DNA of 50,904 nt from Clostridium sp. D53t1_180928_C8. Its GTDB lineage: Bacteria; Bacillota; Clostridia; Clostridiales; Clostridiaceae. The position numbers and the translations under genes are program-made. The stretch's first letter is position 1. The number at the start of each line of letters is the position of its first letter. The notes beneath the pieces are model-generated. The model had not been told where the DNA came from, made no database searches, and saw nothing but the letters and a program-made list of their open reading frames with translations. Shown here one piece after another: positions 15,510-24,488 of this stretch. The stretch is taken from positions 1 to 50,904 of the forward strand of contig NZ_JADPEL010000024.1 of the NCBI RefSeq assembly GCF_015667795.1. Direction: 5' to 3'.

Positions 15510-18500
15510 ATGAAAAGAATTCTAAAAAGTAAAACCTTAAGTTTTCTTTTTACATTTATATTTATGTTAGCATATATTGTGCCAAGCATGAATGTATATA
15601 GTGGAGAAATATTAAGTTATTTACCTACAGGATTTACTAGTGTAGCTATTGGACAAGATAATGCACAAAATGGAAATGCTAATTTTGACAAAGATACAAA
15701 AGTATTAACTGTAAGTGGTTCAGGTACACAAATAGGTAAAGATCCAGGAGCTAAGGATAGTTATCAATTTGTAAATTATAAAGTAACTGGGGATGTTACT
15801 ATAACAGCTAGACTTGCTGATTTTGATTTTACTAATGCTCAAAACGGACAAGCAGGAGTATTTATACGTAGTACTAGTGATACTGATAATGCAGATTATT
15901 TTGGTGTTTATGTAGATCCAAGTATGGATGCTTATAGATATGCATATAGAGATACTTCTGATTATGAATCAGAAAAAGGTGGTACTGGTGCAGAAAGTAT
16001 TGAAGGATTAACTTCAAATAATAAAAATCTATATATAAAATTAGTTAAAAAGGGTCAAAACTTTAAATACTACATATCAGATGATCCAACTTTCCCAGCA
16101 GATAAGACTGTAATGAAGGGACAGGATATTGTTACTAATAACAATGAGTGGTATGTTGGATTTGCTGTAAATAACGGAAATAGCACATCAAATGCTATAG
16201 CACAGTTTGATAATATTTTAATAAATGATGGTACAGGAGTTTTATTTGATAGTAACACTTTTGTAGTTCCTAATTTAGGATATTTACCAGAAGGATTTGA
16301 AAATAGTGCTATTGGAAATGATGATATTAGTGCATATGCTAACTTTGATAAAGAAAATAAGAATTTTACTATTAATGGTTCAGGAACATATATAGGAAAG
16401 GATACTAATTCAACTGATAACTATCATTTTGTTAATTATAAAGTTGAAGGTGATGCTACAATAACAGCTAGACTTTCAGATTTTAATATGGATAATGCTA
16501 AGTATGGGCAAGCTGGTGTATTTATGCGTGCTGATAATACAAGCAATAATGCTGATTATTTTGGTGTATATGTAGAACCAAGTAAAAATCAATATAGATA
16601 TGCATTTAGAGATAATGCAGTTGGAAGATGTGGGGCAGCAGCAATTAATGGTTTAACTGCAGATTCAAAAAACAATTATATAAAGATTGTTAAAGAAGGA
16701 AATGTATTTAGATATTATATATCAGAAGACCCAACCTTCCCAGCAGATAAAACATTAAGTAATGCTCAAACTGTAAATACAACTAATAATACTTGGTATG
16801 TTGGATTTGTAGTGAGCAATGCTGGAAGTGAATCACCAGCAGTAGCTACATATGATAATGTTAAAATTGAAACTGCAGATAAAATTTATTATGATTCTAA
16901 TTTAGAAGAAAGACCAGTTGATACTGTAGAAAATATAAGTGCAGTGGCTGGAGATTCAAAGGTTAGTTTATCTTGGGATAATGTAGAAGGAGCAACTAAA
17001 TATATAGTTAAGAGAGCTACAGCCATAGATGGAGATTTTGAAGATATTGCAACTATATCTAAAAATGAATATGTTGATACAGACGTTATAAACTTTACAA
17101 ACTATTTCTATAAAGTTGTGGCAGCAAATGAAGATGGTGAGAGTAATGACTCACAAATTGTGAGAGCATTACCTAACAATAGCAATCCATTAAATCTTCA
17201 ATATGAAGAAAATGCTGCAAAGTTTACCATGACAGAAGAGCCGAATGATACTGTATTTAATTCAAGTATAAAACTTTCAGGATATACAGATAAAGATGGA
17301 ACTATAACAATAAAAAAAGATGGAAAAACTTTAGTTGATTCAGTATCAAAATCTTCAAATGAAATTTTTGAGCAATCAATTAAATTAAATCCAGGAAGAA
17401 ATAATATAGAAATATATCAAACTACAGATGATGGAAAAACAACATTAAAAACTTATAATATAGTTTATTTAACTAATTCAGGATATAACATAGTTGTTGA
17501 TAGTAAATATACTGGCAAAGATGGTGAATTAGTAGATGGAAAGCCAACTTATAGTACTGTTACTGAAGCTATTAATTCAGTAAGTAAAAAGAATACTGAA
17601 AGAGTAGTAATATTAGTTAAGAATGGTACTTATAAAGAAAAAATAACAGTTGAATCACCATATATAAGTTTAATAGGTGAAGATAGTGAAAATACTATAT
17701 TAACTTACGATGCAGCAAATGGAACAATTGATCCAAGTACAGGAAAAGCTTATGGTACAAGTAAAAGTGCATCAGTAATAGTTAAGTCAAAAGCAATTGG
17801 ATTTACTACTGAAAATTTAACAATAGAAAATTCATTTGTTGAGCAAGGAAATAATAACGAACAAGCAGTTGCATTAAATAGCCAAGCAGATGAAAGTATT
17901 TTTATAAATACAAGATTTATTGGAAATCAAGATACTTTATTAGCAGATGCAAGTGGATCAGTGCCAGCGAGACAGTATTATTACAAATGTTATATAGAAG
18001 GTGACGTTGACTTTATATTTGGACGTGCGCAAGCTGTGTTTGATGATTGTGATATTGCATCAGTAAATAGAGGGTCAACTACTAATAACGGATATGTAAC
18101 AGCTGCAGATACATGGGATAAAGACAGTTATGGATATTTAATAATGAATTCAAGATTAATAGGTCTTGGGGATATAGCAGATAATACTGTTTCATTAGGA
18201 AGACCTTGGAGACCAAGTAGTCAAACTGAGCCTATGACACCAGCAGTTACTTATGTAAATTGTTATATGGGAGATCATATAATTACTAAGGGTTGGGATG
18301 ATATGGGAGATTCATTAGCAGTTACAGCTGACTTTAATGAATTTGGAAGTTTTGGACCAGGTGCAAAATTAAGTGATACTAGAAATATTCTATCAGTTGA
18401 TGAAGCTTCAAAATATACATTGGAAAGTGTATTTGCAACAGATTCAGCAACAGTAAATGGACAGGATGCATTTAAGGATAATTGGAATCCTCAATTAGAA

Positions 18501-19499
18501 ACATCAAAGATTAATATACATGATTTATATGGTAAGGTTGTTTTAGTAGATTCACTTACATTAGATTCAAATGAAATAACATTAACACCTGGAGATACTA
18601 AAACAATAAATGTTGTAGTTGGACCAGAAGATGCAACTGATAAGTCAGTAACATTTGAGTCAGCAGATAATAATATTGCTACTGTTGATGAAAATGGTAA
18701 TGTTATTGCTGTAGGGGTTGGTACTACAACAATAACTATAACTGCAGGAAGTGTTACAGAAATTTGTATTGTAACAGTAAATCCAAAGTTAATAGGAATG
18801 AATACTGTACCATCAATTACGGCAGAAGACTTAACAATAAAAGTTGGAGATAACTTTGAAGTTATGAATAATGTTACTGCAAATGATAAAGAAGATGGTG
18901 ATATAACATCAAGTATTGAAGTTATAGAAAATACTGTAGATACAACAGAAGCTGGAACATATAAAGTAGTATATAAAGTTACAGATAGCCAAGGAGCAAG
19001 TGTAACAAAAACTATAAATGTAATAGTAAATCCAGTATTAGTAGGAATGAATACTGTACCATCAATTATGGCGGAAGACTTAACAATAAAAGTTGGAGAT
19101 AACTTTGAACTTATGAATAGTGTTACTGCAAATGATAAAGAAGATGGTGATATAACATCAAGTATTGAAGTTATAGAAAATACTGTAGATACAACAAAAG
19201 CTGGAGAGTATAAAGTAGTATATAAGGTTACAGATAGTCAAGGGTCAAGTGTAACGAAAACTATAAAAGTTACAGTAGAAGCTAAGGTTATAGATTCAGA
19301 AATATCTAAGCCAGGAAATGATAATACTCAAGGAGATAATACTCCATCAAATGGAAATGACAATAATAGTACAAATAATACAGAACAAGATATTAATTTA
19401 CCACAAACAGGTGGTACATCAGCAGTTGTTGTATTAGTAGTTGCAGTAGCAATTATAGCTGTTGGAACATTTATGTTTAAAAAGAAAAATAAAAAATAA
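15510..19499 (+). CDS. LPXTG-anchored multidomain pectinesterase
   Basis: A 1329-aa wall protein. Order: signal peptide (1-32); two tandem modules of about 210 aa (about 40-250 and 257-465) that look like concanavalin/laminin-G-type carbohydrate-binding domains; a fibronectin-III domain (470-555); an Ig-like region (565-655); a pectin methylesterase domain (about 657-1010); a Big2 Ig-like domain (1016-1092); two near-identical 83-aa Ig-like repeats (about 1095-1260); Asn-rich spacer; LPQTG at 1297-1301, membrane helix, basic tail. Catalytic motifs are intact: GTYKEK, QAVAL, QDTLL, DFIFGRA (catalytic Asp near 834) and LGRPW. It would demethylate pectin at the cell surface, binding it through the N-terminal modules. 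AGGAAAAGGTG favours the ATG at 15510; the GTG at 15498 overlaps that site. Likely under riboswitch control. Confidence 0.9.
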   Translation: MKRILKSKTLSFLFTFIFMLAYIVPSMNVYSGEILSYLPTGFTSVAIGQDNAQNGNANFDKDTKVLTVSGSGTQIGKDPGAKDSYQFVNYKVTGDVTITARLADFDFTNAQNGQAGVFIRSTSDTDNADYFGVYVDPSMDAYRYAYRDTSDYESEKGGTGAESIEGLTSNNKNLYIKLVKKGQNFKYYISDDPTFPADKTVMKGQDIVTNNNEWYVGFAVNNGNSTSNAIAQFDNILINDGTGVLFDSNTFVVPNLGYLPEGFENSAIGNDDISAYANFDKENKNFTINGSGTYIGKDTNSTDNYHFVNYKVEGDATITARLSDFNMDNAKYGQAGVFMRADNTSNNADYFGVYVEPSKNQYRYAFRDNAVGRCGAAAINGLTADSKNNYIKIVKEGNVFRYYISEDPTFPADKTLSNAQTVNTTNNTWYVGFVVSNAGSESPAVATYDNVKIETADKIYYDSNLEERPVDTVENISAVAGDSKVSLSWDNVEGATKYIVKRATAIDGDFEDIATISKNEYVDTDVINFTNYFYKVVAANEDGESNDSQIVRALPNNSNPLNLQYEENAAKFTMTEEPNDTVFNSSIKLSGYTDKDGTITIKKDGKTLVDSVSKSSNEIFEQSIKLNPGRNNIEIYQTTDDGKTTLKTYNIVYLTNSGYNIVVDSKYTGKDGELVDGKPTYSTVTEAINSVSKKNTERVVILVKNGTYKEKITVESPYISLIGEDSENTILTYDAANGTIDPSTGKAYGTSKSASVIVKSKAIGFTTENLTIENSFVEQGNNNEQAVALNSQADESIFINTRFIGNQDTLLADASGSVPARQYYYKCYIEGDVDFIFGRAQAVFDDCDIASVNRGSTTNNGYVTAADTWDKDSYGYLIMNSRLIGLGDIADNTVSLGRPWRPSSQTEPMTPAVTYVNCYMGDHIITKGWDDMGDSLAVTADFNEFGSFGPGAKLSDTRNILSVDEASKYTLESVFATDSATVNGQDAFKDNWNPQLETSKINIHDLYGKVVLVDSLTLDSNEITLTPGDTKTINVVVGPEDATDKSVTFESADNNIATVDENGNVIAVGVGTTTITITAGSVTEICIVTVNPKLIGMNTVPSITAEDLTIKVGDNFEVMNNVTANDKEDGDITSSIEVIENTVDTTEAGTYKVVYKVTDSQGASVTKTINVIVNPVLVGMNTVPSIMAEDLTIKVGDNFELMNSVTANDKEDGDITSSIEVIENTVDTTKAGEYKVVYKVTDSQGSSVTKTIKVTVEAKVIDSEISKPGNDNTQGDNTPSNGNDNNSTNNTEQDINLPQTGGTSAVVVLVVAVAIIAVGTFMFKKKNKK
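18793..19290 (+). repeat. Tandem 249-bp coding repeat (two 83-aa Ig-like units)
   Basis: Two adjacent copies have a 249-bp period (for example, AATACTGTACCATCAATTA starts at 18801 and again at 19050). They differ at only a few positions over most of the unit, so the duplication is recent or kept alike by conversion. The unit reads NTVPSIxAEDLTIKVGDNFE and so on. Confidence 0.9.
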
Positions 19500-19503
19500 A
19501 TTG

Positions 19504-19550
19504 AAAAGAAGTTAATTAACTATTAGAATAGATTAATTAACTTCTTTTTT
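19504..19550. terminator. Bidirectional terminator between pectinesterase gene and the small minus-strand gene
   Basis: A perfect 16-bp stem joins 19504-19519 with 19533-19548 (AAAAGAAGTTAATTAA and complement). A T-run follows on the plus side and a T-rich run on the minus side. Confidence 0.85.
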
Positions 19551-19564
19551 ATAAAGTGAAATAA

Positions 19565-19744
19565 TTATAAGTCATCTACATCTTGTTCTTCACCATATCT
19601 AACTGTACCTTCTGAACTAAAGCTATCATTAGGGTCTTTTTCTATAAAGTATCCATCATTAGGTTCCTTAGATTTTTTTGCACACTTTGTACAAGATTCC
19701 ATTTGAACAGTAGTTAAATCATTTATTTTTTTCATTTTACTCAT
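19565..19744 (-). CDS. 59-aa small acidic protein with a CxxC motif, function unknown
   Basis: A short open frame beginning MSKMKKINDLTTVQMESC, then TKCAKKSKEPNDGYF, and ending in EEQDVDDL. An AAAGGAG ribosome site lies about ten bases before the ATG at 19744. The stop falls just before a shared terminator, so it has all the parts of a real monocistronic gene. It has one CxxC (CTKC) in the middle and an acidic C-terminal half, with no signal peptide or membrane helix. I do not recognise the family. A small zinc- or Fe-S-binding or redox partner is possible, but this is not shown. It is transcribed away from the sigma-54 regulator gene. Confidence 0.7.
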   Translation of the reverse strand: MSKMKKINDLTTVQMESCTKCAKKSKEPNDGYFIEKDPNDSFSSEGTVRYGEEQDVDDL

Positions 19745-19885
19745 TATTAGGACTCCTTTATAAGTATCATTATATACTTAGTATTACTAAAAATAAGAAT
19801 ATATATTAAAATATATAATTACATTTTATGTATAAAAAGGTAAAATTAAATAAAAGGGGTTTGAGATGATTAAATGGAGGGTACA

Positions 19886-21643
19886 ATGAGATTGATAAGA
19901 TTAAATGATATAAAGGAATATTTACAGTCTTATGCAGATGCTATTTCTAATATATTAAAAATAGATGTTGAGATAGTTGATGAGAATTTAAATAGGATTA
20001 TTGGAACTGGAATTTATGGAAAGAAAATTGGAATAAATATAAAAAAGAATGGATTAGTTTATTCAGAAACATTAAGAACGAGAAAGATGCAAGTTATTGA
20101 GAATCCAGGTAAAAATAAGTTATGTAAGAAGTGTATAGATAAAGATAATTGTTTAGAAAAAATGGAGATAAGCTATCCAATTTATTATGGGGAAGATACT
20201 TTTGGAGTTATAGGCTTAGTATGCACAACTGATAAGCAAAAACAAAGATTAAAGGAAAATTTTAATAGTATAATGGCTTTCATAGGGCATATGTCGGAAT
20301 TAATTTCTGCAAAGATTATTGAGCAAAATGAAGAAATGATTCAGAGAAAAAATTTAGTGTTTCTAAAACAAATAATTAATTCAGTAAATGATGGAGTAAT
20401 TGTTATAAAAAATAATAACATAATAAGTAGTATAAATCTAAAAGGAATAAAGGAATTAGCTCTAAATACCAATATTGTTGGGCAGAACATTAAAATAGAG
20501 TTAACAGGAGATTATTTTCAAGAATCACAAATTTATATTATAGAAATAAACGGAAAAAAATATGAGGTTGTTGGAAGGTTAATACCAAGTGCTATTAACT
20601 TGGAGGATTATAATAGTGTATTAATTTTTAATAAATTAAAAAAGATAAAGGAAGAAGCAATTACATTAACTTATGGAATAAATAAAACAAATATATTTTC
20701 AATTTTAGGTGACTCTAAAGAAATGATGATTTTAAAGAGTAAAATAAGAAAAATTAGCAATTCAACTTCAACTGTTTTAGTTACAGGGGAGAGCGGAACT
20801 GGAAAGGAGTTAGTAGCAAGAGCTATTCACTGTGAAGGAAATAGAAAAGATAAGCCTTTTATTGCAATTAATTGTGCAGCAATACCAGATACTTTATTAG
20901 AAAGTGAGCTTTTTGGATATGATAAAGGAGCTTTTTCTGGTGCAAATTCTAATGGGAGAATTGGAAAATTTGAATTAGCAAATAAGGGTGTTATTTTTTT
21001 AGATGAAATAGGAGATATGCCATTATACTTGCAAGTAAAACTATTAAGGGTATTGCAAGAAAAAACAATAGTAAGAATAGGGTCTAATAAATTAATTTCT
21101 TTAGATTTAAGAGTTATAGCGGCTACTAATAAGGATTTAAAAGAATTAGTTAGAAAAGGAAAGTTTAGAGAAGATTTATATTATAGATTAAATGTTATAC
21201 CCATAGAAATTCCACCTTTAAGAGAAAGGAAAGGTGATTTAGAATTATTACTTAATTCATTAATAGATAAATATAATATTGAATTTAACAAATCAGTATA
21301 TTTAATAGAAGATAATGTCTTAGAGATGTTTAAAAAGTATAAGTGGTATGGAAATATAAGAGAATTAGAAAATGTAGTTGAATTTATGGTAAATTTATGT
21401 GATGAAAGAGGTATAATTAACGATACAATGCTACCACAATCATTTATAGAAAGTTTTCATGAACAAATGGGATTAGAAGAAAAATATGATGATAGTATAA
21501 AAGAGATAATTTCATTAAAAGATATTGAAAAAAAATATATAAAAAAGGCACTCGAAATATATGGTGATACAACTGAAGGAAAAAAAATAGCTGCTAAAAA
21601 ATTAGGAATTGGTATTGCAACATTATATAGAAAATTAGAATAA
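19886..21643 (+). CDS. Sigma-54-dependent activator, probable regulator of the urate/purine cluster
   Basis: A 585-aa enhancer-binding protein. The N-terminal sensor (about 1-150) is PocR/GAF-like and has the cysteine cluster LCKKCIDKDNC (Cys80, 83, 89). A PAS-like segment (160-255) follows. The AAA+ domain (about 270-500) has Walker A GESGTGKE (301-308), a sigma-54 contact loop GAFSGA (a Ser variant of GAFTGA) and Walker B VIFLDEIGDMP. A Fis-type HTH (GKKIAAKKLGIGIATLYRKL) ends it. I use the ATG at 19886 because GGAGGG lies just upstream; the ATG at 19874 contains that site. A -24/-12 promoter and repeated palindromes lie immediately downstream, ahead of ygeY. The E. coli counterpart by role would be YgeV (UacR), a sigma-54 activator of urate-degradation genes. 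Confidence 0.9.
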   Translation: MRLIRLNDIKEYLQSYADAISNILKIDVEIVDENLNRIIGTGIYGKKIGINIKKNGLVYSETLRTRKMQVIENPGKNKLCKKCIDKDNCLEKMEISYPIYYGEDTFGVIGLVCTTDKQKQRLKENFNSIMAFIGHMSELISAKIIEQNEEMIQRKNLVFLKQIINSVNDGVIVIKNNNIISSINLKGIKELALNTNIVGQNIKIELTGDYFQESQIYIIEINGKKYEVVGRLIPSAINLEDYNSVLIFNKLKKIKEEAITLTYGINKTNIFSILGDSKEMMILKSKIRKISNSTSTVLVTGESGTGKELVARAIHCEGNRKDKPFIAINCAAIPDTLLESELFGYDKGAFSGANSNGRIGKFELANKGVIFLDEIGDMPLYLQVKLLRVLQEKTIVRIGSNKLISLDLRVIAATNKDLKELVRKGKFREDLYYRLNVIPIEIPPLRERKGDLELLLNSLIDKYNIEFNKSVYLIEDNVLEMFKKYKWYGNIRELENVVEFMVNLCDERGIINDTMLPQSFIESFHEQMGLEEKYDDSIKEIISLKDIEKKYIKKALEIYGDTTEGKKIAAKKLGIGIATLYRKLE

Positions 21644-21644
21644 C

Positions 21645-21677
21645 AATAAAGTTTTATCAAAATGATAAAATTTTATT
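21645..21677. repeat. Inverted repeat carrying the TTATCAAAATGATAA palindrome
   Basis: A 15-bp stem (21645-21659 with 21663-21677, one wobble) begins two bases after the regulator stop. Its core TTTATCAAAATGATAAA is the same palindrome seen twice in the larger repeat at 21710. It could be a terminator, an activator site, or both. Confidence 0.6.
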
Positions 21678-21709
21678 AGTTTAATACAAGTAATTAGTAT
21701 AATACTATG

Positions 21710-21763
21710 TTTACCCCAATTATCAAAATGATAATAAATTATCATTTTGATAATTGGGGTAAA
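21710..21763. promoter_or_regulatory. Perfect 26-bp inverted repeat, candidate upstream activator sites for the sigma-54 promoter
   Basis: Arms 21710-21735 and 21738-21763 are exact reverse complements with only AA between them. Each arm holds TACCCCAATTATCA and a TTATCAnnnnTGATAA-type palindrome. With the copy at 21656 this makes three similar sites 100-205 bp upstream of the -24 element, the usual distance for enhancer-binding proteins. There is no T-run, so terminator function alone is less likely. Confidence 0.6.
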
Positions 21764-21860
21764 TTTTAATCTAAAATAAATAAAAAACTTATTCAAATAG
21801 CGTTGTTTTTAAGTGTATTTTTGAAAAAAAGTAAAATTTTAAATTAAAACTGGAAATATT

Positions 21861-21877
21861 TTGGCATGGTTATTGCT
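21861..21877 (+). promoter_or_regulatory. Sigma-54 (-24/-12) promoter of the urate/purine operon
   Basis: TTGGCATGGTTATTGCT fits the sigma-54 consensus TTGGCACGnnnnTTGCW. The invariant GG (21863-21864) and GC (21875-21876) are separated by the required 10 bases. It lies 58 bases before the ygeY start, giving a leader of about 47 bases. The sigma-54 activator gene ends 220 bases upstream. Confidence 0.85.
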
Positions 21878-21934
21878 ATAAATATTAGTGTAATGATTTA
21901 GTAAAAATTTTATTTGAAGTAGTGGGAGGGTATT

Positions 21935-23134
21935 ATGGATTTTAAATCAATTAAGTTACAAGCAGAAGGGTATGAAAATAGTATGACTAAGTTCTTAAGG
22001 GACTTAATAGCAATACCAGGAGAAAGTTGCGGAGAAAAAGGTGTTATAAATAGAATTGCTGAAGAAATGGAAATGCTAGGTTTTGATAAGGTTGAAATTG
22101 ATGGAATGGGTAATATCTTAGGATATATGGGTACTGGTGAAACATTAATAGGATATGATGCTCATATTGATACAGTCGGACTTGGAGAATTAAGCAATTG
22201 GAATTTTGATCCATATAAAGGATATGAAACTGATGAAGAAATAGGAGGTCGTGGTGCATCAGATCAACTTGGAGGAATTGTATCAGCAACTTATGGAGCA
22301 AAAATAATGAAGGATTTAGGCCTTTTAAGTGATAAATATACTGTATTAGTAACAGGAACTGTTCAGGAGGAAGACTGTGATGGTCTATGTTGGCAATATA
22401 TATATAATGAAGATAAGGTAAGACCAGAATTTGTAGTAATTACAGAACCTACTAATGGAAATATTTACAGAGGTCAACGTGGACGTATGGAAATAAGAGT
22501 TGAAGTTAAAGGTGTATCTTGTCATGGATCTGCACCAGAACGTGGAGATAATGCAATTTATAAAATGGCAGATATACTTCAAGAAGTAAGAGTATTAAAT
22601 GATAATCTTCATTATGATGAATTTTTAGGTAAAGGAACCGTTACTGTTTCTGAAATATTCTTTAACTCACCATCACGTTGTGCAGTAGCAGATATGTGTG
22701 CAATATCATTAGATAGACGACTAACAGACGGAGAAACATATCAATCAGCTTTAGAGGAAGTAAGAAATTTACCATTTGTAAAGAAATATAAGGCTGAAGT
22801 TTCAATGTATAAATATGAGAGACCAAGCTATACAGATCTAGTATATCCAACTGATTGTTATTTCCCAACTTGGGTAATACCAGCAGAAGCACCAGCAACT
22901 AAGGCTATGGTTGAAGCATATAAAGGAATGTATGGTGAGCCAAAGGTTGATAAGTGGACATTCTCAACTAATGGAGTTTCTATAATGGGTAGATTCGGAA
23001 TACCATGTATAGGATTTGGACCAGGAAAAGAAGAGGAAGCTCATGCTCCTAACGAAAAGACTTGGAAAGCAGATTTAGTAAGATGTGCTGCGGTTTATGC
23101 TGCTATGCCAACTATTTATTGTAGAGAGAAATAG
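21935..23134 (+). CDS. ygeY: YgeY-family M20-type amidohydrolase (selenium/urate-linked)
   Basis: A 399-aa zinc peptidase-fold hydrolase. Metal-site motifs of the M20 family are present: [10 protein letters not shown] (His/Asp), [10 protein letters not shown] (bridging Asp), [11 protein letters not shown] (catalytic Glu pair) and a C-terminal EAHAPNEKT His. The whole sequence resembles YgeY, named for its association with selenium-dependent purine metabolism and later linked to anaerobic urate breakdown. The likely job is hydrolysis of an amide or ureido intermediate leading towards diaminopropionate; the exact step is not settled by sequence. First gene behind the -24/-12 promoter, with GGGAGGG as ribosome site. 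Confidence 0.88.
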   Translation: MDFKSIKLQAEGYENSMTKFLRDLIAIPGESCGEKGVINRIAEEMEMLGFDKVEIDGMGNILGYMGTGETLIGYDAHIDTVGLGELSNWNFDPYKGYETDEEIGGRGASDQLGGIVSATYGAKIMKDLGLLSDKYTVLVTGTVQEEDCDGLCWQYIYNEDKVRPEFVVITEPTNGNIYRGQRGRMEIRVEVKGVSCHGSAPERGDNAIYKMADILQEVRVLNDNLHYDEFLGKGTVTVSEIFFNSPSRCAVADMCAISLDRRLTDGETYQSALEEVRNLPFVKKYKAEVSMYKYERPSYTDLVYPTDCYFPTWVIPAEAPATKAMVEAYKGMYGEPKVDKWTFSTNGVSIMGRFGIPCIGFGPGKEEEAHAPNEKTWKADLVRCAAVYAAMPTIYCREK

Positions 23135-23174
23135 TTAAATTTTTAAATAATAGGAATAAGAGGAGAGATATAAA

Positions 23175-24368
23175 ATGGGATTAATGGATAAGTATATTAA
23201 AAAATTAAATGAATTGAAATTTGAAAATATGTATAACGACGATTTTTTATTAACTTGGGAGAAGTCGGAAGATGAATTAAAGGCTGTTTTTACAATTGCT
23301 GAAGCCTTAAGAGAGTTAAGAAAAAATAATATTTCATCAAGAGTTTTTGATAGTGGTTTAGGAATTTCATTATTTAGAGATAATTCAACTAGAACAAGAT
23401 TTAGCTTTGCATCAGCTTGCAATTTACTTGGACTTGAAGTTCAAGATCTAGACGAAGGAAAATCTCAAATTGCTCATGGTGAGACTGTAAGAGAAACTGC
23501 AAATATGATTTCTTTTATGGCAGATATAATTGGAATTAGAGATGATATGTATATAGGTAAAGGTAATACTTATATGAGAGAAGTGTCAGAGGCGGTTAGA
23601 GAAGGGCATGAAGATGGATGTTTAGAGCAAGTTCCTACTTTAGTTAACTTGCAATGTGATATAGATCATCCTACTCAAGTAATGGCAGATACATTACATT
23701 TAATAAATGAATTTGGTGGAATAGAAAACTTAAAGGGAAAGAAAGTAGCTATGACTTGGGCATATTCTCCTTCATATGGGAAACCATTATCAGTACCTCA
23801 AGGTGTAATAGGATTATTAACTAGATTCGGAATGGATGTTGTACTTGCTCATCCTGAAGGATATGAAGTAATGGGAGACGTTGAAGAAATAGCAATGAAA
23901 AATGCAAAAGAGTCAGGTGGATCATTTATAAAAACAAATTCTATGGAAGAAGCGTTTAAGAATGCTGATGTAGTATATCCAAAGAGCTGGGCTCCATTTA
24001 GTGCAATGGAAAAACGTACGGATTTATATGCTAAAGGGGATAGTGAAGGTATTAAAGCTTTAGAAAAAGAGCTATTAGCACAAAATGCAAATTATAAAGA
24101 TTGGGAATGTACTGAAGAATTAATGAAGACAACAAAAGATGGAAAAGCAATATATTTACACTGCTTACCAGCAGATATAAGTGGAGTAAGCTGTGAAGAA
24201 GGAGAAGTAGAAGCTTCAGTATTTGATAGATATAGAACATCATTATATAAAGAAGCTAGTTTTAAACCATATGTTATTGCTGCGATGATTTTCCTAAGTA
24301 AAATTAAAAATCCACAAGAAACTTTAAAAAATCTTGAGGAAAAAGGAAAGGAACGTCAAAGTAAATAG
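23175..24368 (+). CDS. ygeW: YgeW-family knotted carbamoyltransferase
   Basis: 397 aa with the carbamoyl-phosphate motif FRDNSTRTRF, a second-substrate motif DIDHPTQVMADTLHL, and HCLPAD in the C-terminal half, as in ornithine/aspartate-type transcarbamoylases of the knotted YgeW branch. In urate catabolism it would run towards phosphorolysis, moving the carbamoyl group from a ureido compound (for example 2,3-ureidopropionate) onto phosphate to give carbamoyl phosphate. The next gene is carbamate kinase, which turns that into ATP, CO2 and ammonia. A strong GAGGAGAG site precedes the ATG. A hairpin follows the stop. Confidence 0.9.
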   Translation: MGLMDKYIKKLNELKFENMYNDDFLLTWEKSEDELKAVFTIAEALRELRKNNISSRVFDSGLGISLFRDNSTRTRFSFASACNLLGLEVQDLDEGKSQIAHGETVRETANMISFMADIIGIRDDMYIGKGNTYMREVSEAVREGHEDGCLEQVPTLVNLQCDIDHPTQVMADTLHLINEFGGIENLKGKKVAMTWAYSPSYGKPLSVPQGVIGLLTRFGMDVVLAHPEGYEVMGDVEEIAMKNAKESGGSFIKTNSMEEAFKNADVVYPKSWAPFSAMEKRTDLYAKGDSEGIKALEKELLAQNANYKDWECTEELMKTTKDGKAIYLHCLPADISGVSCEEGEVEASVFDRYRTSLYKEASFKPYVIAAMIFLSKIKNPQETLKNLEEKGKERQSK

Positions 24369-24393
24369 ATTAAAGAATAAAGGTATAACTGGG

Positions 24394-24434
24394 AACTAAG
24401 AGCAAAAAAATATTTTTACTTTTGGTTCTTAGTT
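24394..24434 (+). terminator. Hairpin between ygeW and carbamate kinase genes
   Basis: AACTAAGA (24394-24401) pairs with TCTTAGTT (24427-24434), and AAAA/TTTT pairing extends it inwards. The tail TAATATTTAATTT is a weak T-run, so partial termination or mRNA processing inside the operon is more likely than a full stop. Confidence 0.5.
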
Positions 24435-24488
24435 TAATATTTAATTTGAGGTTAATTAATAATATTTGAAAAGGGAAGGAGTATAGGG

